DNA from: Candidatus Omnitrophica bacterium CG02_land_8_20_14_3_00__42_8
GTDB taxonomy: Bacteria > Omnitrophota > Gorgyraeia > Gorgyraeales > Gorgyraeaceae
NCBI GenBank assembly: GCA_002780805.1
Contig: PEUD01000016.1
Coordinates: 1-11,362, forward strand
DNA: 11,362 nucleotides
Direction of reading: 5' to 3'
The notes under the pieces: model-generated
The model's database searches: none
Told to the model about the DNA's origin: nothing
Seen by the model: only the letters and a program-made list of their open reading frames with translations
Shown: positions 1 to 5,601 of the stretch, piece by piece
Layout of the letters: every line of letters starts with the position of its first letter
Position numbering within the stretch: position 1 is the first letter of the stretch
Made by a program: the position numbers and the translations under genes

Positions 1-2
1 GC

Positions 3-899
3 TTTTGCAAAATAAAAGGCCTTAAAAGAAGGCAGGACGGCGGGGACGGCGGCAAGGGCGGAGACATAGTCCTGATAGCCGACAAGAATGTCCAGACCCT
101 CATGGATTTTTATTTCCGCAGGCATTTCAGGGCGGACAAGGGTTCAAACGGCTCAGGCAATAACAGAAAAGGGGCGAATGCGGCTGACTGTATTATAAGG
201 CTTCCTTTGGGCACCATTATAAAAGATCGATACGAGGACATCACGTATTGCGATTTGAAAGAAAGCGGCCAGTCGGTAATTCTCATAAAAGGCGGCTCAG
301 GCGGCCATGGTAATTCCAAGTTCAGGCAGGCTACGGCAGGAGATCCCGGCGAAGAAAAAGAAATAACCATGGAGCTGAAATTAATAGCTGACGTGGGTAT
401 AATCGGCTATCCGAACGCTGGAAAATCGAGCCTGATTTCACGTATATCAAAAGCTAAATCAAAAATAGCCAGCTATCCGTTTACTACAAAGGCCCCTGTA
501 CTTGGCGTTGTGAGGATGGATGGAGAAAGAAGCTTTATTATCTGCGATATACCTGGCCTTATAGAAGGCGCCCATGCCGGCAGAGGGCTTGGGGATGATT
601 TTTTGCGCCACGTCGAGCGCACGAGAGTTCTCATACACATGATAGATATGGCCGGCGTTGACTGCAGGGACCCGGCAGATGATTTTAAGTCCATAAATAA
701 TGAGTTAAAACTTTATAATCCGGAACTGGTGAAAAGGCCTCAGGTCATTGCGGTAAATAAAATGGATATACCTGAAGCAAAAGAAAATTTGAAAGCGTTT
801 AAGAAAAAAGTGAGGAAAACAGTTTATCCGATATCCTGCGTCACAGGCGAAGGGATAAAAGAATTATTGGAAGCGGTGTATAGGAAAATAAGAAAATAG
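3..899 (+). CDS. obgE: Obg-family GTPase (ObgE/CgtA), 5' partial
   Basis: Essential ribosome-associated GTPase of the Obg family, involved in late 50S assembly and stress signalling. The reading frame is open from base 3, so the gene starts before the window; the ATG at 102 is internal. The glycine-rich Obg fold is visible (DGGDGGKGGD near 36-65, then RRHFRADKGSNGSG). The G domain follows: P-loop GYPNAGKSS at 405-431, switch region YPFTT, DIPGLIEGAHAGRGLG, NKMD at 756-767, and a late ISC motif. The protein ends soon after the G domain, so the optional OCT C-terminal domain is absent, as in many Obg proteins. The TAG stop (897-899) lies inside the left arm of the palindrome at 893-957. The residues encoded by the first 38 bases do not resemble the conserved Obg N-terminus, which may reflect divergence or sequencing indels at the contig end. 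Confidence 0.95.
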   Translation, partial: FCKIKGLKRRQDGGDGGKGGDIVLIADKNVQTLMDFYFRRHFRADKGSNGSGNNRKGANAADCIIRLPLGTIIKDRYEDITYCDLKESGQSVILIKGGSGGHGNSKFRQATAGDPGEEKEITMELKLIADVGIIGYPNAGKSSLISRISKAKSKIASYPFTTKAPVLGVVRMDGERSFIICDIPGLIEGAHAGRGLGDDFLRHVERTRVLIHMIDMAGVDCRDPADDFKSINNELKLYNPELVKRPQVIAVNKMDIPEAKENLKAFKKKVRKTVYPISCVTGEGIKELLEAVYRKIRK

Positions 900-957
900 G
901 GACAGGTTCATTTTTAGATAAAATAAGAAATGGTAAAAATGAACCTGTCCCTATTTT
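893..957. repeat. GGGACAG-type palindrome, copy 1 (24-bp perfect arms)
   Basis: Perfect 24-bp inverted repeat: left arm 893-916, right arm 934-957, with a 17-base AT-rich loop. The arm starts AAAATAGGGACAG and ends in CATTTTTA. The left arm contains the obg stop codon and the right arm ends 8 bases before the chosen proB start. The same outer design, with a different interior, occurs at 10625-10701. As RNA it would form a long stable hairpin. The run of four T at 954-957 is part of the stem, so this is not a textbook intrinsic terminator, although some termination in either direction is possible. Confidence 0.93.
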
Positions 958-965
958 CAGGGCAT

Positions 966-1817
966 ATGGAACGCGAAAAGATAAAGAAAGCAAAGCGAAT
1001 AGTTATAAAGGTAGGCGCGAGCGTCCTGACGCGCGCAGGGGGCGGCCGCGGCTCCCCCCTACGGCTTGACGAGAGATGGATAAAGAATTTTGCCAGGCAG
1101 GTAGCGGCTTTATTCAAGGAAGGCCGTCAGGTGATAATAGTTTCTTCCGGAGCTATCGCGGCAGGCATGGGCCTATTGGGCATGAAAAAGAGGCCTAAGA
1201 GCCTGCCTGAACAGCAGGCCTGCGCGGCGCTGGGCCAGGGATATCTCATGAAAACATACGAGGAGCATTTCAAGAAAAACGGTTTTCACGCCGCTCAGAT
1301 ACTCTTGACGTGGGAAGATATAAGAGAAAAACGCAGGTATTTGAACGCGGAAAATACTTTGCATGTGCTTTTAAGCAAAAAGGCAGTGCCTGTCATAAAC
1401 GAAAACGATACGGTCTCCGTGGATGAAATAAAGTTCGGAGATAATGACAAGCTCTCGGCTCTAGTCGCAAGCCTTGTCTCAGCTGATTTATTGATTATGC
1501 TTACGGATGTCGAGGGTTTATATATAGACGATAAGAAAACCGTAGCCGGAGTCGTAAAAGACATACACGCAGACATTGAGAAAATGGCGGCCGGTACTGA
1601 TAAAGAATGTTCCCGCGGAGGAATGAAGACAAAATTAGATGCCGCGAAGATAGCCGTTAAATCAGGCATAGATTGCGTCATAGCTAACGGAAGAGAAAAG
1701 GATATACTTTTAAAGATCGTGAACGGAGAAAAGGCAGGCACTCTTTTTCAGGCTTATAAGAACAAGATAACAGGCAGGGATTTTTACGACAAGGCCATAA
1801 ACCGGGTGATTTTATAA
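966..1817 (+). CDS. proB: Glutamate 5-kinase (short form without PUA domain)
   Basis: Phosphorylates glutamate to gamma-glutamyl phosphate, the first step of proline synthesis, in the cytoplasm. The amino-acid kinase fold covers almost the whole 283-residue protein: IVIKVGAS at 12-19, VSSGAIAAGMGLLG at 59-72, the hallmark INENDTVSV at 144-152, FGDNDKLSALV at 158-167, and LTDVEGLY further on. It ends shortly after the kinase domain, so the C-terminal PUA domain of Escherichia coli ProB (about 367 residues) is missing; PUA-less forms are known in other bacteria. The frame is open upstream to ATGs at 930 and 939, but those residues would be encoded by the palindrome loop and right arm. ATG 966 is therefore preferred, although its only Shine-Dalgarno-like bases (AGGG, 959-962) are too close. 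proA follows 62 bases later. Confidence 0.95.
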   Translation: MEREKIKKAKRIVIKVGASVLTRAGGGRGSPLRLDERWIKNFARQVAALFKEGRQVIIVSSGAIAAGMGLLGMKKRPKSLPEQQACAALGQGYLMKTYEEHFKKNGFHAAQILLTWEDIREKRRYLNAENTLHVLLSKKAVPVINENDTVSVDEIKFGDNDKLSALVASLVSADLLIMLTDVEGLYIDDKKTVAGVVKDIHADIEKMAAGTDKECSRGGMKTKLDAAKIAVKSGIDCVIANGREKDILLKIVNGEKAGTLFQAYKNKITGRDFYDKAINRVIL

Positions 1818-1856
1818 ATAAGGTTACACTATGACAATGTCAGAGTGTAACCTTAT
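1818..1856. repeat. GTTACACT palindrome, copy 1 (between proB and proA)
   Basis: Near-perfect palindrome starting directly after the proB stop. The arms TAAGGTTACACT (1819-1830) and AGTGTAACCTTA (1844-1855) pair completely, with one more A/T pair outside. The interior TGACA-A-TGTCA (1832-1842) is itself palindromic, so the whole unit folds around A1837 with one mismatch (A1831/G1843). The copy at 3138-3174 is its reverse complement with one base changed over 37 bases. The end lies 23 bases before the proA start, which leaves room for an AGGA ribosome-binding site at 1869-1872. Confidence 0.93.
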
Positions 1857-1879
1857 ATTGATATGGTTAGGAAATTAAA

Positions 1880-3136
1880 ATGCAGCTCAAGAATAAAGTT
1901 ATTAAATTATTAAAAGGGGCAAAGGAAGCTTCTTTCTGCCTTGCTAAAGTCAGCGCCAAAGAAAAAGACGCGGCTTTGTCTAAGATGGCTTCAGCTCTTT
2001 TGAAAAATACAAAATATCTTTTATCGGAAAATTCAAAAGATGTGGCATTAGCGAATGAAATCGGCCTTTCAGAATCTCTTGTGGACAGGCTTACCCTTAC
2101 GGAAAGACGCGTAAAGGAAATGGCGGATTCTTTAAAACAGGTCGTGTCTTTAAAGGATCCGGCCGGTAAGATGCTCAGGCAATGGAAAAGGCCCAACGGG
2201 CTTATCATAAAAAAGATTTCTGTGCCGATAGGTGTTATAGGAATTATATATGAATCAAGGCCTAACGTAACGAGCGATTGCGCGGGCCTCTGCCTTAAAT
2301 CAGGCAATGCGTGCGTTCTGAGAGGAGGGAGCGAAGCCATAAATTCCAACAGGGCGATTCACGGCGTGATTACGAAGGGCCTCCGGGAATTTAATATACC
2401 TGAATCAGCCATTACGATGATTGATACGGCTGATAGAAAAGCAGTGGAGATTTTATTAAAACAGGACAGCCTCGTAGACGTGGTTATCCCCAGAGGCGGA
2501 GAAGGCCTTATAAGATACGTTGCGGAAAATTCATCGATTCCGGTTATAAAGCATTATAAAGGCGTCTGTCATTTATACATTGATAAAGACGCTGATTTTA
2601 AAATGGCCATGGACATCATGCTCAACGCGAAAGTCCAGCGTCCAGGGGTCTGCAATGCCATAGAAAAGATGCTGGTCCATAAGGACATAGCGCGTAAATT
2701 TCTGCCCCAGGCAGCCGGGGTTTTGGACGATAAAGGCGTAGAGCTCAGAGGCTGCTCCTGGACGCTGAAGATCCTGAAGGGCATAAAGAAAGCTGTTGAG
2801 AAAGACTGGTATGAAGAATATCTGGATTTGATTTTGGCAATCAAGGTGGTAAAAAGCGTGGATGAGGCGATCAGTCATATAAATAAATACGGCTCAAGGC
2901 ATTCAGATGCGATTGTCACTAAAAATAAGCTGGCCGCGGATAAATTCTTAAAAGAAGTGGATTCCGCTTGCGTCTATCATAACGCGTCCACGAGGTTTAC
3001 GGACGGATATCAATTCGGCATGGGCGCTGAGATAGGCATAAGCACGGACAAGATTCACTGCCGCGGCCCTATGGCGCTTGAGGAACTCTGCATTTATAAA
3101 TACGTAATTTTCGGTTCCGGCCAAACCCGTGCCTAA
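1880..3136 (+). CDS. proA: Gamma-glutamyl phosphate reductase
   Basis: NADPH-dependent reductase converting gamma-glutamyl phosphate, the ProB product, to glutamate-5-semialdehyde in proline synthesis. At 418 residues it has the usual length for the family and is full length. It is an aldehyde-dehydrogenase-fold protein with the family signatures IGIIYESRPNVTSD, GNACVLRGGSEA and VIPRGGEGL. The catalytic cysteine is C258 in QRPGVCNAIE. The C-terminal half contains YGSRHSDAI and the ending KYVIFGSGQTR. The ATG start has AGGA seven bases upstream. The gene is bracketed by two inverted copies of the GTTACACT palindrome (1818-1856 and 3138-3174). It is very probably co-expressed with proB; no separate promoter is evident. 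Confidence 0.97.
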   Translation: MQLKNKVIKLLKGAKEASFCLAKVSAKEKDAALSKMASALLKNTKYLLSENSKDVALANEIGLSESLVDRLTLTERRVKEMADSLKQVVSLKDPAGKMLRQWKRPNGLIIKKISVPIGVIGIIYESRPNVTSDCAGLCLKSGNACVLRGGSEAINSNRAIHGVITKGLREFNIPESAITMIDTADRKAVEILLKQDSLVDVVIPRGGEGLIRYVAENSSIPVIKHYKGVCHLYIDKDADFKMAMDIMLNAKVQRPGVCNAIEKMLVHKDIARKFLPQAAGVLDDKGVELRGCSWTLKILKGIKKAVEKDWYEEYLDLILAIKVVKSVDEAISHINKYGSRHSDAIVTKNKLAADKFLKEVDSACVYHNASTRFTDGYQFGMGAEIGISTDKIHCRGPMALEELCIYKYVIFGSGQTRA

Positions 3137-3137
3137 C

Positions 3138-3174
3138 TAAGGTTACACTCTAACATTGTCATAGTGTAACCTTA
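3138..3174. repeat. GTTACACT palindrome, copy 2 (between proA and lipB)
   Basis: Arms TAAGGTTACACT (3138-3149) and AGTGTAACCTTA (3163-3174) pair perfectly. The 13-base interior is the reverse complement of the copy 1 interior with a single transition, so the two copies face opposite ways on either side of proA. It starts two bases after the proA stop and ends six bases before the lipB ATG. It therefore occupies the position where a Shine-Dalgarno site for lipB would be expected. Confidence 0.93.
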
Positions 3175-3180
3175 TTTGAG

Positions 3181-3831
3181 ATGCAATATATTGATTTAGG
3201 ATTAAGCGATTATAAAGAGGCATATAAGGCGCAGTGCGAAATTAGAAGCAAGGTGGCTGGCGGCGCATGCGAAAACACCCTGATTATTACAGAGCATAAG
3301 AGTGTTATAACAATAGGCAGGAAAGGCTCGGCCAGGCATTTACTGAGGGCCGGCAAATTTTTAGCCGGCCTTGGCATAGAAGTTTTAGATATTGACAGGG
3401 GCGGGGATATTACGTATCACGGCCCAGGCCAATTAGTCGCTTATCCGATTTTTAAATTAGAAAACGAGGCAAGAGACATACACGGTTTTTTAAGATTTCT
3501 GGAAGATGTGGGAATAAATTTTTTAAGTAAATATGGCGTAGAAGCCGGGACAGTGCCCGGCATGAGAGGGGTCTGGGTTAAAGGCGCTAAAATCGCTTCG
3601 ATAGGCATAGGCGTGAAAAAATGGGTCACGTATCACGGCATGGCAATAAACATAAACCCGGATCTGCGGCCTTTTTCGTTTATAAAACCTTGCGGCATAG
3701 ATGGAGTCAATATAACTTCGCTGGAAAATTTGCTGAAGGAAAAATTAGATATTGAAGACGCAAAACGCAGGCTCAGAGAGTCATTTGAAGAGGTTCCCTT
3801 ACTGGCTGAGGCAGTCTGTAAGAGGGAATGA
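3181..3831 (+). CDS. lipB: Octanoyl-[ACP]:protein N-octanoyltransferase
   Basis: Transfers the octanoyl group from acyl carrier protein to the target lysine of lipoyl domains, the first step of endogenous lipoate synthesis. The 216-residue length is normal. Signatures are HKSVITIGRKG, RGGDITYHGPGQLVAYP, GVWVKGAKIASIGIGV and THYG-like VTYHGMAININPDL. The catalytic dyad of the family is present: K137 (in AKIASIG) and C171 (in KPCGIDG). The ATG directly follows a palindrome arm, and only a weak TTGAG precedes it. The 3' end overlaps the start region of lipA by up to 80 bases, which suggests tight co-translation of the two lipoate enzymes. Confidence 0.96.
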   Translation: MQYIDLGLSDYKEAYKAQCEIRSKVAGGACENTLIITEHKSVITIGRKGSARHLLRAGKFLAGLGIEVLDIDRGGDITYHGPGQLVAYPIFKLENEARDIHGFLRFLEDVGINFLSKYGVEAGTVPGMRGVWVKGAKIASIGIGVKKWVTYHGMAININPDLRPFSFIKPCGIDGVNITSLENLLKEKLDIEDAKRRLRESFEEVPLLAEAVCKRE

Positions 3832-4729
3832 AAATTTTAGAGGGACAAGAGAGCTTATTTCCAAGCTCGGGCTCAATACAGTATGCCAGGCCGCCCGCTG
3901 TCCCAATGTACACGATTGTTTTTCAGCTAAAAGGTGCACATTTCTGATACTCGGAAAAATCTGCACCCGTTCCTGCAGGTTCTGCGCCGTAGAAAAAAAC
4001 AGATTAGAATTAAAAGCTCCGGATAAGGAAGAGCCACTGAAGATTAAAGAAGCGGTTGAAAAGCTGGGTGTTAAAAATGTAGTAATTACTTCTGTTACAA
4101 GGGACGATTTGGCTGACGGAGGCGCGAGCTGCTTCGCAGATTGCATAAATACATTAAAAAGTACAGGCAGGGGATTGAAAATAGAGGCGCTGGTTCCGGA
4201 TTTTCTTGGAAATAAAAGTTCAATTGAAAAGGTTGTATCCGCGAGGCCTGACGTTTTGTCGCATAATATAGAAACCGTGCCAAGGCTTTATGGTAAGGTT
4301 CGGCCTGAATCGGATTATAATCGTTCTTTGGAGGTGCTCAGATACGCTAAAGAGCTGGATGGCGGCATAACTACGAAAAGCGGAATTATGGCGGGCCTCG
4401 GCGAGCTTAGAGAAGAGATTCTGGGCGCAATGGGAGATCTCAGAAAAGCGGATTGCGATATTATTACTATCGGGCAGTATTTAAAACCGGATGCCGGCTG
4501 TCTGGAAGTGGAAGAATTTTTGGAACCCGGAGAATTTGATAAATTTTCAAAATGGGCGAAGGAAGCGGGGTTTAAAAAATATTACTGCGGCCCGTTTGTC
4601 AGAAGTTCGTATGAGTTCTCGACTCCCCGCCACAGAAACAATGGCGGGCCGCTCGAACAATATTCTTCGAGCGAGTCCCTCGGCTTCGCTCGGGATAAAC
4701 TCCGCGAGTCGAGAAGATATAGGAGGTAA
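3752..4729 (+). CDS. lipA: Lipoyl synthase (radical SAM) with repeat-encoded C-terminal tail
   Basis: Radical SAM enzyme inserting two sulfurs into the protein-bound octanoyl group. Both clusters are marked: the auxiliary cluster motif C45-x4-C50-x5-C56 and the radical SAM motif C71-x3-C75-x2-C78. The C-terminal RSSY motif, whose serine ligates the auxiliary cluster in characterised LipA, is at residues 284-287. Family homology begins around RFPYWLRQ (14-21), so the start must lie inside lipB. TTG 3752 has GAAGGA eleven bases upstream; TTG 3785 is an alternative. Known LipA proteins usually end within a few residues of RSSY. Here E288 and then 37 further residues (289-325) follow, encoded by the mosaic palindromic element at 4615-4716. 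The catalytic core is intact, so the enzyme is probably active. The TAA stop lies two bases before the next gene. Confidence 0.95.
   Translation: MKTQNAGSESHLKRFPYWLRQSVRGNENFRGTRELISKLGLNTVCQAARCPNVHDCFSAKRCTFLILGKICTRSCRFCAVEKNRLELKAPDKEEPLKIKEAVEKLGVKNVVITSVTRDDLADGGASCFADCINTLKSTGRGLKIEALVPDFLGNKSSIEKVVSARPDVLSHNIETVPRLYGKVRPESDYNRSLEVLRYAKELDGGITTKSGIMAGLGELREEILGAMGDLRKADCDIITIGQYLKPDAGCLEVEEFLEPGEFDKFSKWAKEAGFKKYYCGPFVRSSYEFSTPRHRNNGGPLEQYSSSESLGFARDKLRESRRYRR
4615..4716. repeat. Mosaic palindromic element with TTCTCGACT ends, copy A (in lipA 3' end)
   Basis: About 100 bases bounded by a 10-bp inverted repeat, TTCTCGACTC (4616-4625) and GAGTCGAGAA (4706-4715). Inside are three successive hairpins. 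The first pairs CCCGCCA 4626-4632 with 4642-4648. The second pairs GCTCGAA 4651-4657 with TTCGAGC 4666-4672. The third is a TCCC/GGGA hairpin around 4675-4694. Bases 4615-4672 are identical over 58 positions to the reverse complement of 11245-11302. The element is translated as the lipA tail, and the AGGAGG of the next gene starts five bases after it. It resembles a REP/BIME or small non-autonomous mobile element; no transposase gene is present in the window. Confidence 0.92.
4721..4726 (+). promoter_or_regulatory. Strong ribosome-binding site for the lipoyl-domain gene
   Basis: A full AGGAGG lies five bases before the GTG at 4732 and fixes that start. It overlaps the last codons of lipA, so lipA translation would run through it and couple the two genes. 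It is the best Shine-Dalgarno site in the window and contrasts with the several starts that directly abut palindromes and have none. Confidence 0.85.
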
Positions 4730-4731
4730 CT

Positions 4732-4962
4732 GTGGCTGAATTAAAATTACCTGAGCTGGCGGAAGGAGTTAATGAGGCAGTTGTTTCTTTCTGGCATTTT
4801 AAAGAAGGGGACAGCATCAAAGAAGGCGACGAGATAGTTGAGATGGCCACTGATAAGGCGGCGTTCAACGTGCCTTGCAAATTCTCAGGAGTTTTAAAAA
4901 AGATAGCGGCTCATGAGGGTGATACTGTTAAGGTAGGAGAAGTGTTGGCGATAGTAGAATAA
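4732..4962 (+). CDS. Free-standing lipoyl-domain (biotin/lipoyl attachment) protein
   Basis: A 76-residue protein made of one lipoyl domain. It resembles the N-terminal domain of 2-oxoacid dehydrogenase E2 subunits (LPELAEGVNEA, then VEMATDKAAFNVP) rather than GcvH, which is about 125 residues. The expected modified lysine is K42, in the TDK turn between the two half-domains; the mirror half contains GVLKKIAAHEGDTVKVGE. The GTG start has AGGAGG at ideal spacing. The protein stops cleanly at TAA 4960-4962, followed by the ribosome-binding site of the next gene. There is no linker, peripheral-subunit-binding domain or acyltransferase domain, and downstream sequence does not continue an E2. Its position right after lipB and lipA suggests it is a substrate of both, serving as a separate swinging-arm carrier. 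Biotin rather than lipoate is possible but less likely, because the usual MKM biotinylation motif is absent. Confidence 0.9.
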   Translation: MAELKLPELAEGVNEAVVSFWHFKEGDSIKEGDEIVEMATDKAAFNVPCKFSGVLKKIAAHEGDTVKVGEVLAIVE

Positions 4963-4975
4963 ACCGGAGGGGAAA

Positions 4976-5461
4976 ATGAAAGAGATACTGGAGATTTTGG
5001 AAAAAGACGCAAGGACAACCCCTGGAGAGATAGCCAGGATGCTCAAGAAAAGCGTCAGCGTTGTAAAAAACGCGATTAAGAAGTACGAAAAAGAAGGCGT
5101 AATAGTTAAATATAAAACAGTCCTGAACACGGACATATTAAAAGATGGCGTACAAAAGGTGAGGGCGCTGATAGAGGTAAGGGTCGCCCCTCAAAGAGGC
5201 CATGGTTTTGACCATATAGCTGAGAGGATATACAGGTTTCCCGAGGTCGTCAGCTGTTCCCTTTTGTCGGGTGCTTACGATCTTTTGCTGGTTGTCGAAG
5301 GCAAAGATATCCAGGAAGTCAGCAGCTTTGTCTCCGAAAGGCTTGCCACGATAGATAATGTCAACAGCACTGTCACACACTTTATCCTCAAGAGATACAA
5401 AGCAGACGGGGATATATTGAAACGCATAGAGCGGAATAACCGCATAGCAATATCATTTTAA
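4976..5461 (+). CDS. Lrp/AsnC-family transcriptional regulator
   Basis: Dimeric or octameric DNA-binding regulator of amino-acid metabolism. The 161-residue length is typical. Residues 1-45 form the helix-turn-helix domain (LEKDARTTPGEIARMLKKSVSVV..IKKYEKEGVI). Residues from about 60 onward form the RAM ligand-binding domain (KVRALIEVRVAP, FPEVVSCSLLSGAYDLLLVVEG, STVTHFILKRYK). The start is supported by GGAGGGG at 4966-4972. It lies 13 bases after the lipoyl-domain gene and upstream of an aminotransferase, a pairing also seen in Bacillus subtilis (alaR-alaT, yugG-yugH). Regulation of the aminotransferase in response to an amino acid is therefore likely. The effector cannot be read from the sequence. 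Confidence 0.9.
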   Translation: MKEILEILEKDARTTPGEIARMLKKSVSVVKNAIKKYEKEGVIVKYKTVLNTDILKDGVQKVRALIEVRVAPQRGHGFDHIAERIYRFPEVVSCSLLSGAYDLLLVVEGKDIQEVSSFVSERLATIDNVNSTVTHFILKRYKADGDILKRIERNNRIAISF

Positions 5462-5469
5462 TTGGTTAA

Positions 5470-5584
5470 GTTCTCGACTGGGCTTGCGCGTATAGTCGAG
5501 TAGTCCGCTCGAACAGTATTAGTTAGTCTTATTAATATTCTTCGAGCGGTCATGAGAGCATACTAAGATAGCAGAGTCGAGAAG
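5470..5584. repeat. Mosaic palindromic element with TTCTCGACT ends, copy B (diverged)
   Basis: Occupies most of the 140-base gap between the regulator and aminotransferase genes. The outer inverted repeat TTCTCGACT (5471-5479) and AGTCGAGAA (5575-5583) matches copies A and C. The central hairpin pairs CCGCTCGAA (5505-5513) with TTCGAGCGG (5541-5549) and has a longer loop than copy A. The GCC-rich first hairpin of copies A and C is replaced by unrelated sequence, although a GACT/AGTC pairing remains. It is the same family but clearly older or rearranged. It ends 18 bases before the next start, leaving space for an AAGGA site at 5587-5591. Confidence 0.85.
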
Positions 5585-5601
5585 AAAAGGATTGTATCAA
5601 T

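Noticed and set aside
930..965. Longer N-terminus for ProB starting at ATG 930 or 939
   Set aside because: These codons belong to the palindrome loop and right arm, the residues have no match to glutamate kinases, and ATG 966 gives a family-like N-terminus.
1295..1741. 148-residue ORF on the - strand inside proB, and other long antisense ORFs (for example 1867-2349 and 8164-8751)
   Set aside because: They lie opposite strongly conserved genes, have no recognisable domains and are shadows of the real reading frames.
1818..3174. CRISPR-like repeats, because 37-bp palindromic repeats recur
   Set aside because: Only two copies exist, 1.3 kb apart with a full proA gene between them and in opposite orientations. 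There are no spacers or cas genes.
3348..3370. Inverted repeat GGCCGGC/GCCGGCC within lipB
   Set aside because: It is a short stem inside conserved coding sequence explained by alanine/glycine codons. There is no sign of a second copy or function.
4491..4739. 82-residue + strand ORF overlapping lipA, and a similar - strand ORF at 11052-11360
   Set aside because: Both are alternative-frame readings; their shared peptide comes only from the mosaic element core, which is open in all six frames. They have no independent coding evidence.
4732..4962. Glycine cleavage protein GcvH
   Set aside because: The protein is too short (76 versus about 125 residues) and its start and lysine context match E2-type lipoyl domains.
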